64,000 nucleotides of DNA from Paramecium octaurelia (Eukaryota; Ciliophora; Oligohymenophorea; Peniculida; Parameciidae), in the NCBI GenBank assembly GCA_905182995.1, contig CAJJDP010000117.1, positions 71,589 to 135,588 on the forward strand. The letters run 5' to 3'. Of this stretch, positions 34,343-46,197 are shown one piece after another. The position numbers were made by a program, and so were the translations under genes. The notes beneath the pieces are model-generated. The model did not search any database and was not told the DNA's origin. It was given only the letters and a program-made list of their open reading frames with translations. Position 1 is the first letter of the stretch. Every line of letters begins with the position of its first letter.

Positions 34343-37146
34343 ATGTTTAAATTAATGATGAATCCTGATCTAGGTTTACGGGGATGGATAAATTTGTATG
34401 GACTAAGTAGATGGAATTACAGATTAAAGCAATTAAGAAAGTAAAAGATGATAATTTTTGTTCAGAATTGTAATAATAATAAATAATCAAAACATTTAGA
34501 AATGTAAATATACCCGATAAGTGGCGATGATTCTCCTATTAATGAGGTTACGTCTGGAAGTGCCCATAAAAGCGGATCAACCTAGGTGAAGAGGCTTCAT
34601 ATAGCTAAGACTTCTCGATATTTGTATTAGATAAATGTAAAGAATAGATTGCCACTTTATAATCCACCTTCAGTTGAATCGAGAATCACATTGTCAAGAA
34701 CAGACTCTCATTTGAAGTTAAGTTTTGTTAGTCATTCGTAGCAAATGAGGAGAAATGCAAAATGTGAATTTCGTCAAATAAGTAGAAAATTGATCCATGC
34801 AATGAATTTTGTGAAGGAACTTCGGTAATATGCTGAACAATTGAAGTCGCAACACATGGAGTACAAATATCGGCATCGCAACTTTTTCCCTTTGTACCCA
34901 GATGATAAGATGTATATCATATGGATAGTGTTAATGAAGGGGTTGCATTGCGTGGCCTCAATAATCCTGCCATTTGAGTTGGCATTCCAAGTATTGTAGC
35001 TAAAAATATTAAGGGAGTCGGAACAATAGTGACTCAAATACTGTCTGGTATATTTGCAATAGACATCCTCTTTAATTGCATAAGTTGTCACATAGATGAG
35101 CATAACATTCTTTTACACACTTTTGATGCCATAATTCCCTATTACCTGAAAAGATGGTTTGTAATAGACTTAATATCGATAATCCCATTCGAAGATTTCG
35201 AGAGCACTTAACTCTTTGGGTTGATGAGATTATTTAGAATAGCCAAGTATTTCATGTACGAAAGACGTGAAAATTACCACACAGCTAATGATATCATTAA
35301 AAAGAAGGAAATCATCTTGAATGAAGATTTATCCTATAGAGAAGATTACAACATAGATCTGAGGATCAGAAGAGTTGTAACCATATTTATAGACATGATA
35401 ATCTTGACTCACATTTTTGCATGTTTATGGTTTTGGTGTGCCAGAATGGATGAATTTAATTAGGAAACTTGGGTTGTCAGAGAGAATGCATATGATTTGA
35501 ATGTAGGAAAACAGTATTTGATTTGTTTCTATTGGGCCATATAAACAGTGACAGTGATTGGATATGGAGATGTTGCTGCTCATACATCATTTGAGTTCTT
35601 TCTCCAAATCATTTGGATGCTCATCGGAGTTGGATTCTACTCATTTACTATTGGTGATATCACTTGCATCTTGGTGAATGTTAATCCACGTTAAGAGTAT
35701 GAAGATTAATTAATATTGCTGGAGGAGTTGGGAGATCAAACATTTATGATAGATGATGTGCTCAAAGAACTAATTCAATTCGCTAAATTCAATATCTCTC
35801 ATAATCCATTCTGGGCACGTAATACTATCGAGATGGTCTAAGCTCTGCCTTGGAGTATGAGATAATACATTATTGCTTCAACTCATAGAGAAATACTCAA
35901 GATGGTTCCCTTCATTGCCAATGACATCAACTTCTCCACAATGGTATTGCCTTATTGTACCTTTGCCAAATACGATGAATATTCTAGCATTTATCACATA
36001 GGTCAAAGCTCATCGGACTTCTATTACCTGCTAAGTGGAGATGTCAGATTGTCTGATGCATCTGGGGAATGTATTATCAGAGTAATGGAAGGAACAGTCT
36101 TTGGAGAAGTAGAATCAATTGAATAGACCTTAAGAAGATGGCATGCTCATGCTGTTACCAAAAGCGTAGTTCTGATGTGTCCAGGCAGATTTTTTGAGTC
36201 ACTGATCAAGTAAAACTCAACTCAGTTTTTTGAATTATATTAGATGTATAAGAGAAGGAAAATCCTTTTATCTGATTATGCAGAGTAAAAATAAAGTAAT
36301 AGTTATTAATCCAATAAATTCTAGGATAAGCTGTCAAACTTAAAAGATCAACTGCCATAATTGTAGAAGGCAAAGTGGTGTAAACACAACAGGTTCGAAG
36401 ATCAAGTGAAAATAGGCAGCAATTCAAATCCAAAATAGACTGTCGAAATTACATTAGTGTTCAGTAGGATTTAATGTTATCTGTTGTTGGATAGAAGTAG
36501 GCAAGGAAGAAATTGCTGAGAGAGAAGTTTAGACTGGTATAATTGTTTGATAATCAAGGCTGTTGATAGGATCAAGTAAATGATAGTAAGAACCAAGAAA
36601 AGAAGAGGAGCCTTAGTTGCTGATCCTGACTATAAGATCATCAGAGAATTGATTGCCACTAGAAGTCAATAGACAATCTAAACAACTACATTTGATAGTA
36701 CTAATTATTTACAAAAATTGATGAATAAATTCGGCAAGGTGGTAGAATAAGAAAATTTAGTTTAATCCTTTATCATAAAAAAAAAATAAGAATCTTATGA
36801 AAAGATTAAGAGAATCAAATTCAAAAATCTTGTTTCTGATTGGAATAAAAGTAAACATAGAAAATCAATAAAGAGAGAAATTGATCTCTATTATTCATCA
36901 TTTCATGAATAAATTTATCAAGAACTTTTACAAGCCAGGATTGATCAAAAATAAAAAATTAAATCTAAACAAGATAATATTAGAAAGAATTCAATTTAAT
37001 AACTTAAAGTGTTAAATTTAAATGTTAAATATATTATACAATTGGCAATGAAATTTTCTATTCACAAATTTGAAATCATGAAAATAGAAAGAGATATTGA
37101 CGAAATTATTGATGAGTGCCAATCTATTGTGTAAAACATTATGTGA
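34343..37146 (+). CDS. Voltage/cyclic-nucleotide-gated-type K+ channel, 909 aa
   Basis: Six-transmembrane channel of the CNG/HCN/EAG superfamily. S1 begins at YIIWIVLMKGLHCVASIIL; the S4 region is GLMRLFRIAKYFMYERREN; S5 is IFIDMIILTHIFACLWFWC; the pore has TVTVIGYGDVAA, whose GYGD filter predicts K+ selectivity; S6 follows, then a C-linker and a cyclic-nucleotide-binding fold (IYHIGQSSSDFYYLLSGDVR, MEGTVFGEVES). A long basic, Gln-rich C-terminal tail of about 300 residues completes it. Introns of 23, 29 (36293-36321) and 22 nt, two ending AAG, give exactly 910 codons including stop. Ciliates have large families of such channels for membrane excitability and ciliary control. Confidence 0.9.
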
Positions 37147-37408
37147 TATTACTTACTCTATAAATAATATTAAATTTTATAATATAAGTGTTGACTATGC
37201 TAAATAATAGTATCTATAATTTAAAACAATTTTATCTATACTCTTTAAAATTGATTATTGCAGATTTATAGGTAGATATTCTCTCTACCTATAAGAATAT
37301 GATATGTAATAGAAAATACAAGAGAGTTGCAAAATGAACGAATAATTAGATCAATTATGAAGAATTGTCATTTGACATAATACTCATTTAATGGATATAT
37401 GATATTAA
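37147..37408. other. Intergenic stretch between convergent genes
   Basis: AT-rich, no coding frame. A short inverted pair lies near 37267-37296 (ATAGGTAGA ... TCTACCTAT with a loop), which could form a hairpin in either transcript's 3' end. Confidence 0.4.
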
Positions 37409-40400
37409 TCATAACCTATCATAAGGCAAGGGCTGAGATTTATAAAATAAGTATCCAACGACTCCAAAGATAATAACAAACATGAAGAATCCCCAAATGA
37501 ATTAACCCCATAATTTTCTATCCCAAACAGAGTCTGGGAATTAAGGATTTATTGGGATCTTATTAATAGTGAAATTAAAGATTGTAGATCCTCCCTTTCC
37601 TGAAACCATTTAATTGTTTATGTAGGTCTAAATGCTCATGGCTGAAATAGAAGTGACTAATGGTTCAGTAACATTAGAGATTATTCCTGATGAATTAAGT
37701 GTAACTCCTCCTTTGATATTATAATTAGGGTAAGCTTAGATGGTAAGATAAGGACTTGTATCAAGCAAGGTGATGACTTGATTATCGCTGATCAAAGTTC
37801 TGGCTACTTCTGCAACAGGTTAGTTATCTATTGAAGACGGTTGCATCAAAGCCAAAATAGGATTGGATTCAGTAGAAATATAAGTGGTTGATCCTATGGC
37901 TGTTACTATGACTTCCACTCCTTATCTTACAATAATTGGGTCATTATCTTAGGGTGTATAATTTATGTTGCATTATCTACAAAAGTGAATAAGAAATTTA
38001 CTGATTTATAAATCCATAATTAAGGAGGGTGACTTAATTATTGTTCGTAGCTGTAGGGTTGGCTACAATAGCAACCACTTGATATTAGCCTGTGTTTGAA
38101 CTGCTTGCTGAAACTTGCAGAATACGATTCTTATTAGATAATCCGAGGAGTGTGCAAGCATATTTGCTTTAGAGATATTCTCCATTGGCAAACTAAAATT
38201 CTAAGTTGAAGACATAAGCTGTTCCTTGACTGACTGCTATTATAGGTATAACAGAGACTGCGTTATATTGAATAATTGGAGATCCTGCTTAAATTATTTA
38301 TTGGACTGAATTTTTTGTGTAAACTAAATTGTAATCAACTAAATACCTGAAATTAGATTAAGTAATTGAAAATTGTTGTCATTTGTAGTAAATGAAATCA
38401 AGGGATTTGACAACGAAAAACTTACATTTGCATTTGTCCTGAATATTGAGGACAAATTATTTTCTGGAGTGACTGCAATTACAACTTCACTTGAAGTCGC
38501 TATGCTATTAGGAATTTGTGGATATTGCATTAAACATGCCTCATAAATTTCTGATACACATATATAACTAAACATTATTTGAGATACTGGATTCAATGTT
38601 AAATTTTGATTTAAACCACCTAAGTATTCAGTTGTTATTTGGATTACTGCGACTGAATATTAATTGGGCTAAGTATTATTTGGAACTTGAAAGATTGTTT
38701 GAATTGGTTAAATGAACTAGTAATAATAGACACTTGGATTGGATGGATAACTGGCTATTCTCCTAATCAAATTAGAAGTATATAAAAATGATAATATTAT
38801 AATGGTTGGAGGAGCTGAACCAAAGTTATAATTGTATTAGAATTGCAATACTACCACTCCTATATCCAAGTACGTAGCTGATGAAAGATAATATGTCCCA
38901 TTGTTTGTACTATTTTGCTCTCCGAGAGTTGGGAAAGCTTCTTCCAACAGAATTATCTTGGTTTCCTGTACCTCCTGAGTCAATGTGTTAAATAATGTGA
39001 AGGAAGCGGCAAATTTATTGTTTATGTTTGTTCCACAGACACTGACCACTCCTTTTGAGTATGCATCGACAAATATCAAAGGACATCTCTAGGAATTAGG
39101 TGATATGTCCAATATCGGCAACTTGTAAATCAAAGGGTAATCAATTTTCACTGTTGAGTTATCAACAAAATCTTCAGGAGGATTATAATAAATGTAAGGT
39201 GTCACATAGACTAATCTATTAGTTTAAACAAAAGTGAACCAATATTGGGTTTATAATTAACCTCCTTGAGGATTTTAGAAAGCCATGTAGGCTGAGACTG
39301 CCGTCACTGGAAACTAGAAGTTCTAGGTTTGTGGTTGTCTTTCCACTGGAGAGGCTATATCAAAATAATAATAAGAGGAGGGATTAGTTCCATTTGTTAA
39401 TTAGAAACTTTATGTATTTCCTATGAAAAACCCTCTTGGATCCAATTAGGTGTATCCTTATGTCGAAATAGTCAAACCATCCGCTAATGTACTTGCTTCT
39501 TTAACAAAGGAAATTAAATTCACAGATTGAAAGGTTGCCCAATATTCTTAGGCAGACTCTTGTAATATTGAAGTTTACAATAGGCTGGAGGCCTTAAAAA
39601 TGATGTAGCTGTATTCTGTTTACTCTAAGAAATTGCTATTCAAATTGCATTCTGCAATAAACTCATATTCATTCAAAAGAAAACTGTTAGAATATCCGTC
39701 ATTTCCTTTGGATTTAAATACTATTCCATCATATTATGCTGCACTGACTACACTAAAGGGGGCATTGACTATCTGATCATTAGGACTGGAGGAGATCACA
39801 TAATACAAAGCATTCTAAATGGAAGGGGTATTCCTGTACACATAAATTTAATATGTGTTTTAATTGGATGGCTAAACCATAATGTAGAGGAAACGAGCTG
39901 AGGCAGCAGTTTATACTATCTTCTGTGCTCCATACAAGTACAATTCAATTCCATAAATAAGGACGTTAGGAATTACTTCCTAATATCGCTATTGAATAAA
40001 TAATGGCAATAATTCAGTTCTTGGATAAAACGTTATTTTTGATTATCCAAGGTTGTCTATTATCAAACGGTACATTCCTTCGATGGTTAATTGTAAAGTT
40101 TAAACTACTTTGGTGGTACTAGTATATGTTTGAGCAAACCCGATTTCCAATAACATGTAAGTATAATCAGTAGAGGAGCTTTAGTAGGCTACATTATAAT
40201 TGAGAGCCATCACGTAGTAAGAATATATACCCTAATCTGCTTCTGTAGTATTCAAAGTATTCAGAAAGATAATATTTCCATAGGCAAGAACATTAAATGT
40301 GAAACTAGTTATAATGATATTTTCGTCATTTAATGCAAATGTTTGAAAAGATGAAAGTGCAGTAAAGTTGGCATCTGAAGTCAAAAGTTGTAAAATATTT

Positions 40401-42596
40401 AAAGCTGAGAATTTTGTTACTTCTTTTCCATTTCCTATTGAGTATGAATAAAGCATAAAGAAACTATTTTAAATCAATCCAATATGAATTGCTTTAGAAG
40501 AGTTTGCTTAATCCAGACTATAATTAATGGTCTTGCATATTTAATAAAATGCTTCATATGGATAATCTAACATGCAAATTGTAGTTTTTCCAATTGTTGT
40601 TTTTTCTTTGATATCATAATCGTTCCACATATACGCTACATTCAATGAATTGTTGGCTGATAAACTCAAGGCGAATTGCTCAATTAATATGTCTTTAACT
40701 GCGATGTTAGCAATCAAAAAGCATGGCAAGTTCTCTAGGGCTGCGCATTGAAATAGGGCAACGTAATTAGAAACCTACACCAACTGAAGATAGTTATCAG
40801 TGAAAGATCCCTTATAATGATAATTTTACAAGAAGGGTGCATCATAAAAGGTTTGAGAGTACAAAATCTTTTATACTCCTATTAGATTTTAGTTGATTCT
40901 GAATGGACTATTTATTTAAGGAGTTGATAGAACATTTGAAAACTAAATATCAAAATTAGAGTATGCTTATTGGGTTGTTGGTAATCCAGCTATTATAGCA
41001 GGCCCAATAAGCATTTTGTTAATGTTCACATATTGGAAGGATCCCAAAGAGAGTTAAAATAAGGGACCCCATTGAACAAATGTCTGTTTTGTAGTATTCG
41101 CTAGATATGTGTTGAATATTGATAATTAATATTCACTCGAAGTGACATTATAGTATAACATCAATGAAGCACATGTAAAATTACGTTGATATTCATACAT
41201 GTTGAATCTTGCATTTATTGTGATATTTTAGATGGCTGTATTGACAGATAAATTTGAGATTGTGAGGGTTGGATTGGTGAAGAAATAGGTAGTAACATTT
41301 TAACCTGATACAGCTAGTAAAATATTATTGGAGTAGTCAAAAGCAGCAGATTATACACTTGTATTGTAGTAATACAGCAATTTCCACTCATTAATAGAAT
41401 TCAAAAGGCTTGGATAAACTGAAATTCCATTGGAATTACTAACTATAATGAATCTAGAATTCATGAAAACTTAAGTTGAAAACATTTAAGTTAAGGGAAT
41501 TTGAGTACTTACAATGAAATTAGCTTATAAATATCCAATAAGTCTAGCATATGCAGCTGGGCCCACATTTACAACTTTCTCATGAAATTCTGAGATTATC
41601 AAACCTTCATTACTCCATGTAGCCACATAAAATAAATCATTATTGTAATCCAATTTAAAGGAACTTACACCCAAAGTGCCTACTCCAAAAGGATTGAAAT
41701 GCTTAGCGACTGTTTCAATATCTAACAAATTAACAGCCATAAATCCAGAGTAATAAGTAGATACAAATACTAATATAGACTATAAACATTACATATTCCA
41801 TTTTAATTCACAGAAATCCCTGTATAAAAGTCAGTTATTTATTAGCTATTATTGCTCAGAATGACGGGAAGGCTCATTCCTAAGAGTTAGCTTTCTCCAT
41901 TCGGACTCTCCGAATATTGAAAAGCTGAAATGTTTGTGGATATGACTGAATACGTGCCATTTTAGAATGTCCCAACATTCATCAATGTCACTATATATTA
42001 TCCAGATATTTAAGTCGTCACATATGATCCAGGAGTGATTTTAATTGCATCGTCTGTAACAAAAGTCGCATTCTATTGACCGCTTTCAGGATAGAATATA
42101 TATTGAAGGTAATTTGATCCTTATTCTGAACATGTCAATACAACTTTTTCAAGCATATAATTAATTGAGTAGCATGTTCCTGAGGTTATTGATGCAAATT
42201 CGACGTCATAAGATGATGTTGATAGTGATGATTTATAGATTGTATAATTAGAGTTGCCTTATTACACAAGTGCATAAGAATACTTTCCTTAGATGTAAGG
42301 GTTATTATTGTAGGTTGAAGACGTCGATGAAATTATTGTTCCTTCTATAGTTCCTTATCCCATTTCTGGCTAATTTAGATTAAAGGACCCTTCCGAAGGT
42401 AAAATAGAATATTCAAGTCCATCTCCAACGAAGTAATCATTTAATGGTAAGCGGAAGGTCTCACCGCTCACAATCGTCAATAGATTATACTCTGTATTTT
42501 TCAGCTATCATCATTAAAATTCTTTACTCTGCATGTCTAAGAGAGTGTCTCAAACAAAAGTCCTAGTGCAAATCCCAATCTCAAAATAAATTGCAT
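37409..42596 (-). CDS. Giant type I membrane protein, unknown function (~1700 aa)
   Basis: A signal peptide (MQFILRLGFALGLLF) is followed by a 23-nt intron at 42505-42527, a very long Ser/Thr/Asn-rich extracellular region with many N-glycosylation sequons and beta-rich composition, one C-terminal transmembrane helix (FIWGFFMFVIIFGVVGYLFY) and a short cytoplasmic tail (KSQPLPYDRL). The mature N-terminus (LLTIVSGETFRLPLNDY) matches that of the secreted protein at 10928-13848. Several stretches resemble beta-propeller or Ig-like repeats, but I cannot name a family. More small introns must exist, since the length is not a multiple of three after one. Surface or adhesion role is inferred only. Confidence 0.75.
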
Positions 42597-42663
42597 TAAA
42601 TGTGATTTTATTTTTAAGAAGATTTTATAATTAAATCCATTTTTAATCTAATAAGACAATTTT

Positions 42664-42873
42664 TCAGTTATAATAGAATAATGATAATTAGTAGTTTAAG
42701 AAAATCATAAAATAATCAATCTACATTTTCTCATAACTTTATTCATTCTAAGTGTTAAATTAACCTTAATTAAATTTTTTATCTCTTTTAATTTTCTATT
42801 TTTTGTTGTTGTAGTAACAATTTTATCTTGTGATTTCATAATATATCCAATTTCCTGTGTTACTATGCTTCAT
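42664..42873 (-). CDS. Possible small protein
   Basis: A 69-codon frame from ATG 42871-42873 (MKHSNTGNWIYYEITRQN) to TGA 42664-42666, Gln-rich through TAA/TAG. A second minus-strand frame in the same place (MKSQDKIVTTTTKNRKLK) is equally credible, so the coding claim is weak. The remainder of 42597-43076 is AT-rich spacer. Confidence 0.25.
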
Positions 42874-43076
42874 TTGCTAAAAACTTATGCACCCTTAATA
42901 TTTGAATAAATATATGATCAGATCATATTTTTATATAAAATATTTTCAAAATAATTTGAACAGATTCCCCATATTATTTGCTACATCAATTTATTTGTTT
43001 AATTATTTGTTTGGATCTTGAGTTGATCAATTAAATTAATCTCAATTAATTATAAATATCAATAAAAAACTCAAAA

Positions 43077-43970
43077 TCATCCATGTCTACCCTTAAACTC
43101 ATGCACATGTTTTGCTTAAACAAACAAAATAAACCAATCTACTATTTTACTGGATACTAATCTTGATATGTGAGCAATGTAGAATTAATACCATTGTATA
43201 AAAATAATTTCTCTTCCTGCCTCTATTGCTTATACGATACATTATGCAACATACTCAGGAGACATCATAGGTAAAAAGTAATCCAATTTAGTTTTCAAAC
43301 CTTGTATCTATAAAATATAATGATTCTTATATACCATCCCAGTTTTTATTCCCCAAGGACAAACTAGTGTAGTGCGAACTTTGCTATTCTAGTATTTCAA
43401 TTCCATTCTTAAAGCATTATGAAATCCCCACATTGCATGTTTACTAGCTGAATACGCAGTTATCTTCATCCCTTAAACAATCGATGCAGCAGACCCTATG
43501 TTAACAATATGATTGATATTATCTTTAATAAATTCTTAAGTGAGCATTGCTGGTGCAAGGTAATTGATTGTGTTAGTTTTAATCACATCCTGTATTGTTT
43601 CGTCTTCAAATAATTTGAATATTCCAACTCCAGCATTGTTTATCAAAATAGTGACCTTGTATTTCTATTTTATTGTTGAAATTAATTCCTTTGTTGATTA
43701 TAAGTCACTTAGATCACATCTAAAAAATTAGGCCTCGCCTCCTTCTCTTCTTACATCTTGAAGCAAATCCAAGGATAAATCAGATCTTACATCCAAAAGG
43801 ATTAATTTGCACTTTTTTTTTGCGCATTCAATCGCCAGTGCTTTGCCCAATCCCATGCATGCTCCTGTAATTAAAATTGTATCCTTTGCAGTTATAGGAT
43901 GTTTACACTTGATATTGTCTCTCCAAATATACCAAGCTATTCCAATGAAGATTATTATTAAGTAATACAT
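43077..43970 (-). CDS. Short-chain dehydrogenase/reductase, membrane-anchored, 297 aa
   Basis: Intronless frame of 298 codons. An N-terminal hydrophobic anchor (YYLIIIFIGIAWYIW) precedes the Rossmann fold: nucleotide-binding TGACMGLGKALAIECAKK, then DLSD, NNAG, catalytic Ser in VNIGSAAS, and the Tyr-Lys pair in TAYSASKHAMWGF. The C-terminal LVSSKIVDWFILFVQAKHVH followed by EFKGR resembles the HSD17B11/RDH10-like branch of lipid- or steroid/retinoid-metabolising SDRs of ER and lipid droplets. Substrate and cofactor cannot be fixed; the acidic residue after the second strand (LLDVRSD) suggests NAD(H). Confidence 0.88.
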
Positions 43971-44039
43971 GGAAATATATAAATATTAAATATTGTTATA
44001 TATATAATAACCAAAGAGTCAAATAGATTTCGAAATAAT

Positions 44040-45546
44040 TCAAAATGCTGCTTTTTAAGAAATAAGCCCTTAATAAATACTCTTTCTAGTTTAGTGAGTT
44101 GACATTTTATATAACTGCCTACTCGAATTTTTGGGAGTGCCGCAATTGATAAAAGAATTCGGAGAAAAAAACTGTTTTCTTTCATCAGGTTTTGATCTTA
44201 ATTGGAGACCTAATATTCTCTTGCTGAATTGAGAACTATTTTTAGGACTCGATACGATTAATGGAGGTGTTTGCTTTGGGGATGGACTGAAAATGATGGA
44301 ATCACTTCTTGGACTAAAACTAGATGTAGTTTTATCCTAGACTATTTTCTTTCTCTTTATTATAATGGTTTGTCGATTATATTTCTTAAATGCTTAATCT
44401 AGCTTAGCCTGTATTGCTGTGTATCTTGCCAAGGGATCAGGATCGAGCATTTTAGTAAGTAGTTCGATAGTTTGAGACGAGAATTTCATTTATGAATAAT
44501 CTATAAAGCCTTCTTGATTTTGAGACAACATCTTTTGGTAGTTTTCATTGTAGAAAGGGGATTGCTGAGAAGTCAACATTTAATAGAGCACAATCCCTAA
44601 GCCATACACATCAACTTTATAATCGTAATTCTGATCTTTCAGAATTTCTGGAGCAATATTACCAGGAGTACCAGCTCTTTGATGATTGTACTTCCCATTT
44701 TCATTGTAATAGACAGCCAACCCAAAGTCTGAGATTACGATATCTTCGAGATTGGGTTTGCGAAGTAAGATGTTCTCTGGTTTAATGTCTCTATGCAGCA
44801 CTCCTTTCGAATGAATACTAACCAAAGCTTCTAGCAATTTATGTGTAGTTTTAATGGCATCTTCTTCTGGAATTTCAGTTCTTAGGAGATACTCATAAAG
44901 ACTCCCATATTTGTAAAACTCTTAGATTAAATATAAGTATTTTGATGATTCATATGCTTCTATGATTTGACTTGTGTATGGATGATCCATTTATCGTAAA
45001 ATATCTAATTCCTATTTTACACAAGTTAAATCAAATTTTGTAGAGGCCTTGTCATATATTTTGACAGCAAACTCTTGCTTGCTCTCCTTGTGAATGAGAA
45101 GATGCACCTTATGTTTAGGATTACTAATTACATCTGCAAAGCTCCCATTTCCTAATTTTTTCCCAATTGTATATTTGGTTTTAAGATTGGTCTAAATACA
45201 ATATTTTTTAAGGTCTTGATGCCATTGTTCAACGGAACCGAAAACCTCAAAACAATTAGATTTAGAGATTAACTTGAGTCCAGCTCCAAATTTCTGATGA
45301 TTGATAATTTCCAACCTAAAGTTACTCACATTACAACACATTATATCATCCTATTTTAAATTATTAACATACTTCCCCTTTTCCGAATTTCAGTATAATT
45401 GCATCCTTCCTAGCAAAATTCTTACTCTTATATTCCTTATGCCTTTTTGAATAATATAAAAACTCCTCTTTTGTAAATTCATTTAGTTTAATACTTTGGT
45501 CAACTTTTTTCCAGAAAGGTTAATCTGTCTCAAAAAGTATAGACAT
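44040..45546 (-). CDS. Ser/Thr protein kinase with PH-like N-terminus, 494 aa
   Basis: A ~110-residue PH-like N-terminal region (residues ~60-110, ending SVEQWHQDLKKYCIQTNLKT) precedes a kinase domain: glycine loop IGKKLGNGSFADVI, beta-3 Lys in FAVKIYDK, HRDIKPENILL catalytic loop, DFGLA, and APEIL at the end of the activation segment. All catalytic residues are present. A Ser/Pro-rich basic tail follows. One 22-nt intron gives 495 codons including stop. This architecture recurs in the next kinase gene (46190-47686), so the two are paralogues. CaMK-like group is the nearest guess. Confidence 0.88.
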
Positions 45547-45609
45547 GTAATTTAGTTGCTTCTAAGATTCCATTCGGTGTTATTATTAATCGAATTACTA
45601 GGTTAGATT

Positions 45610-46197
45610 ATGAAATTTCATTCAATTATTAAGACACAAAATTTTTAAGATTTTAATTACGTGATCTTAGCTTCATTTTTTACATAAATATAGAACCTAA
45701 AATCTTCGAAATTCATATACATTTTGCACTTAATTGAAATACTTAAATCATACCCTAATATTGTTTTATAATCTATCCAAATTTATCAAGAGAAGAATAA
45801 GAGTGATATCACTAAAATATAGCAAGTATATAATTCAATAATCATAGTTAAGTGATTAACCAAGTATGAATAGAGGGTCTGAGAATGTTAAGAAAAAATT
45901 GAAAGCATAGATACTATCTTTATTCATTTTCTTTCTTTATTCCTGTTAAGAAATTCAACTATCTATGCAACCCTGAATTCTATATCAATCAGAATTGTTA
46001 TAAGTCGTAATTTCCTCATTAGGTACTCTATTATTTGGAGAGACTTGTACAAGAAATGTGCAGACTCGTCAATAACTATAAATATTAAATTTGAAGATTT
46101 TTCAACATAAATTTTGAAATTAATTTACATTAATATTTAATATTAAAATACAATAGATTTATATAATCATATATTAGTGATTTAATATTTCAAGTGA
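45610..46197 (+). CDS. Hypothetical protein between two kinase genes, 181 aa
   Basis: From ATG 45610-45612 (MKFHSIIKTQNFQDFNYVIL) through a 22-nt intron near 45831 and a 20-nt intron ending GAG near 45868, giving CQEKIESIDTIFIHFLSLFL and then ISRNFLIRYSIIWRDLYKKC, to TGA 46195-46197. Spliced length is exactly 182 codons. Its 3' end overlaps the convergent kinase stop by 8 nt. No family recognised; hydrophobic patches could be one membrane segment. Confidence 0.45.
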
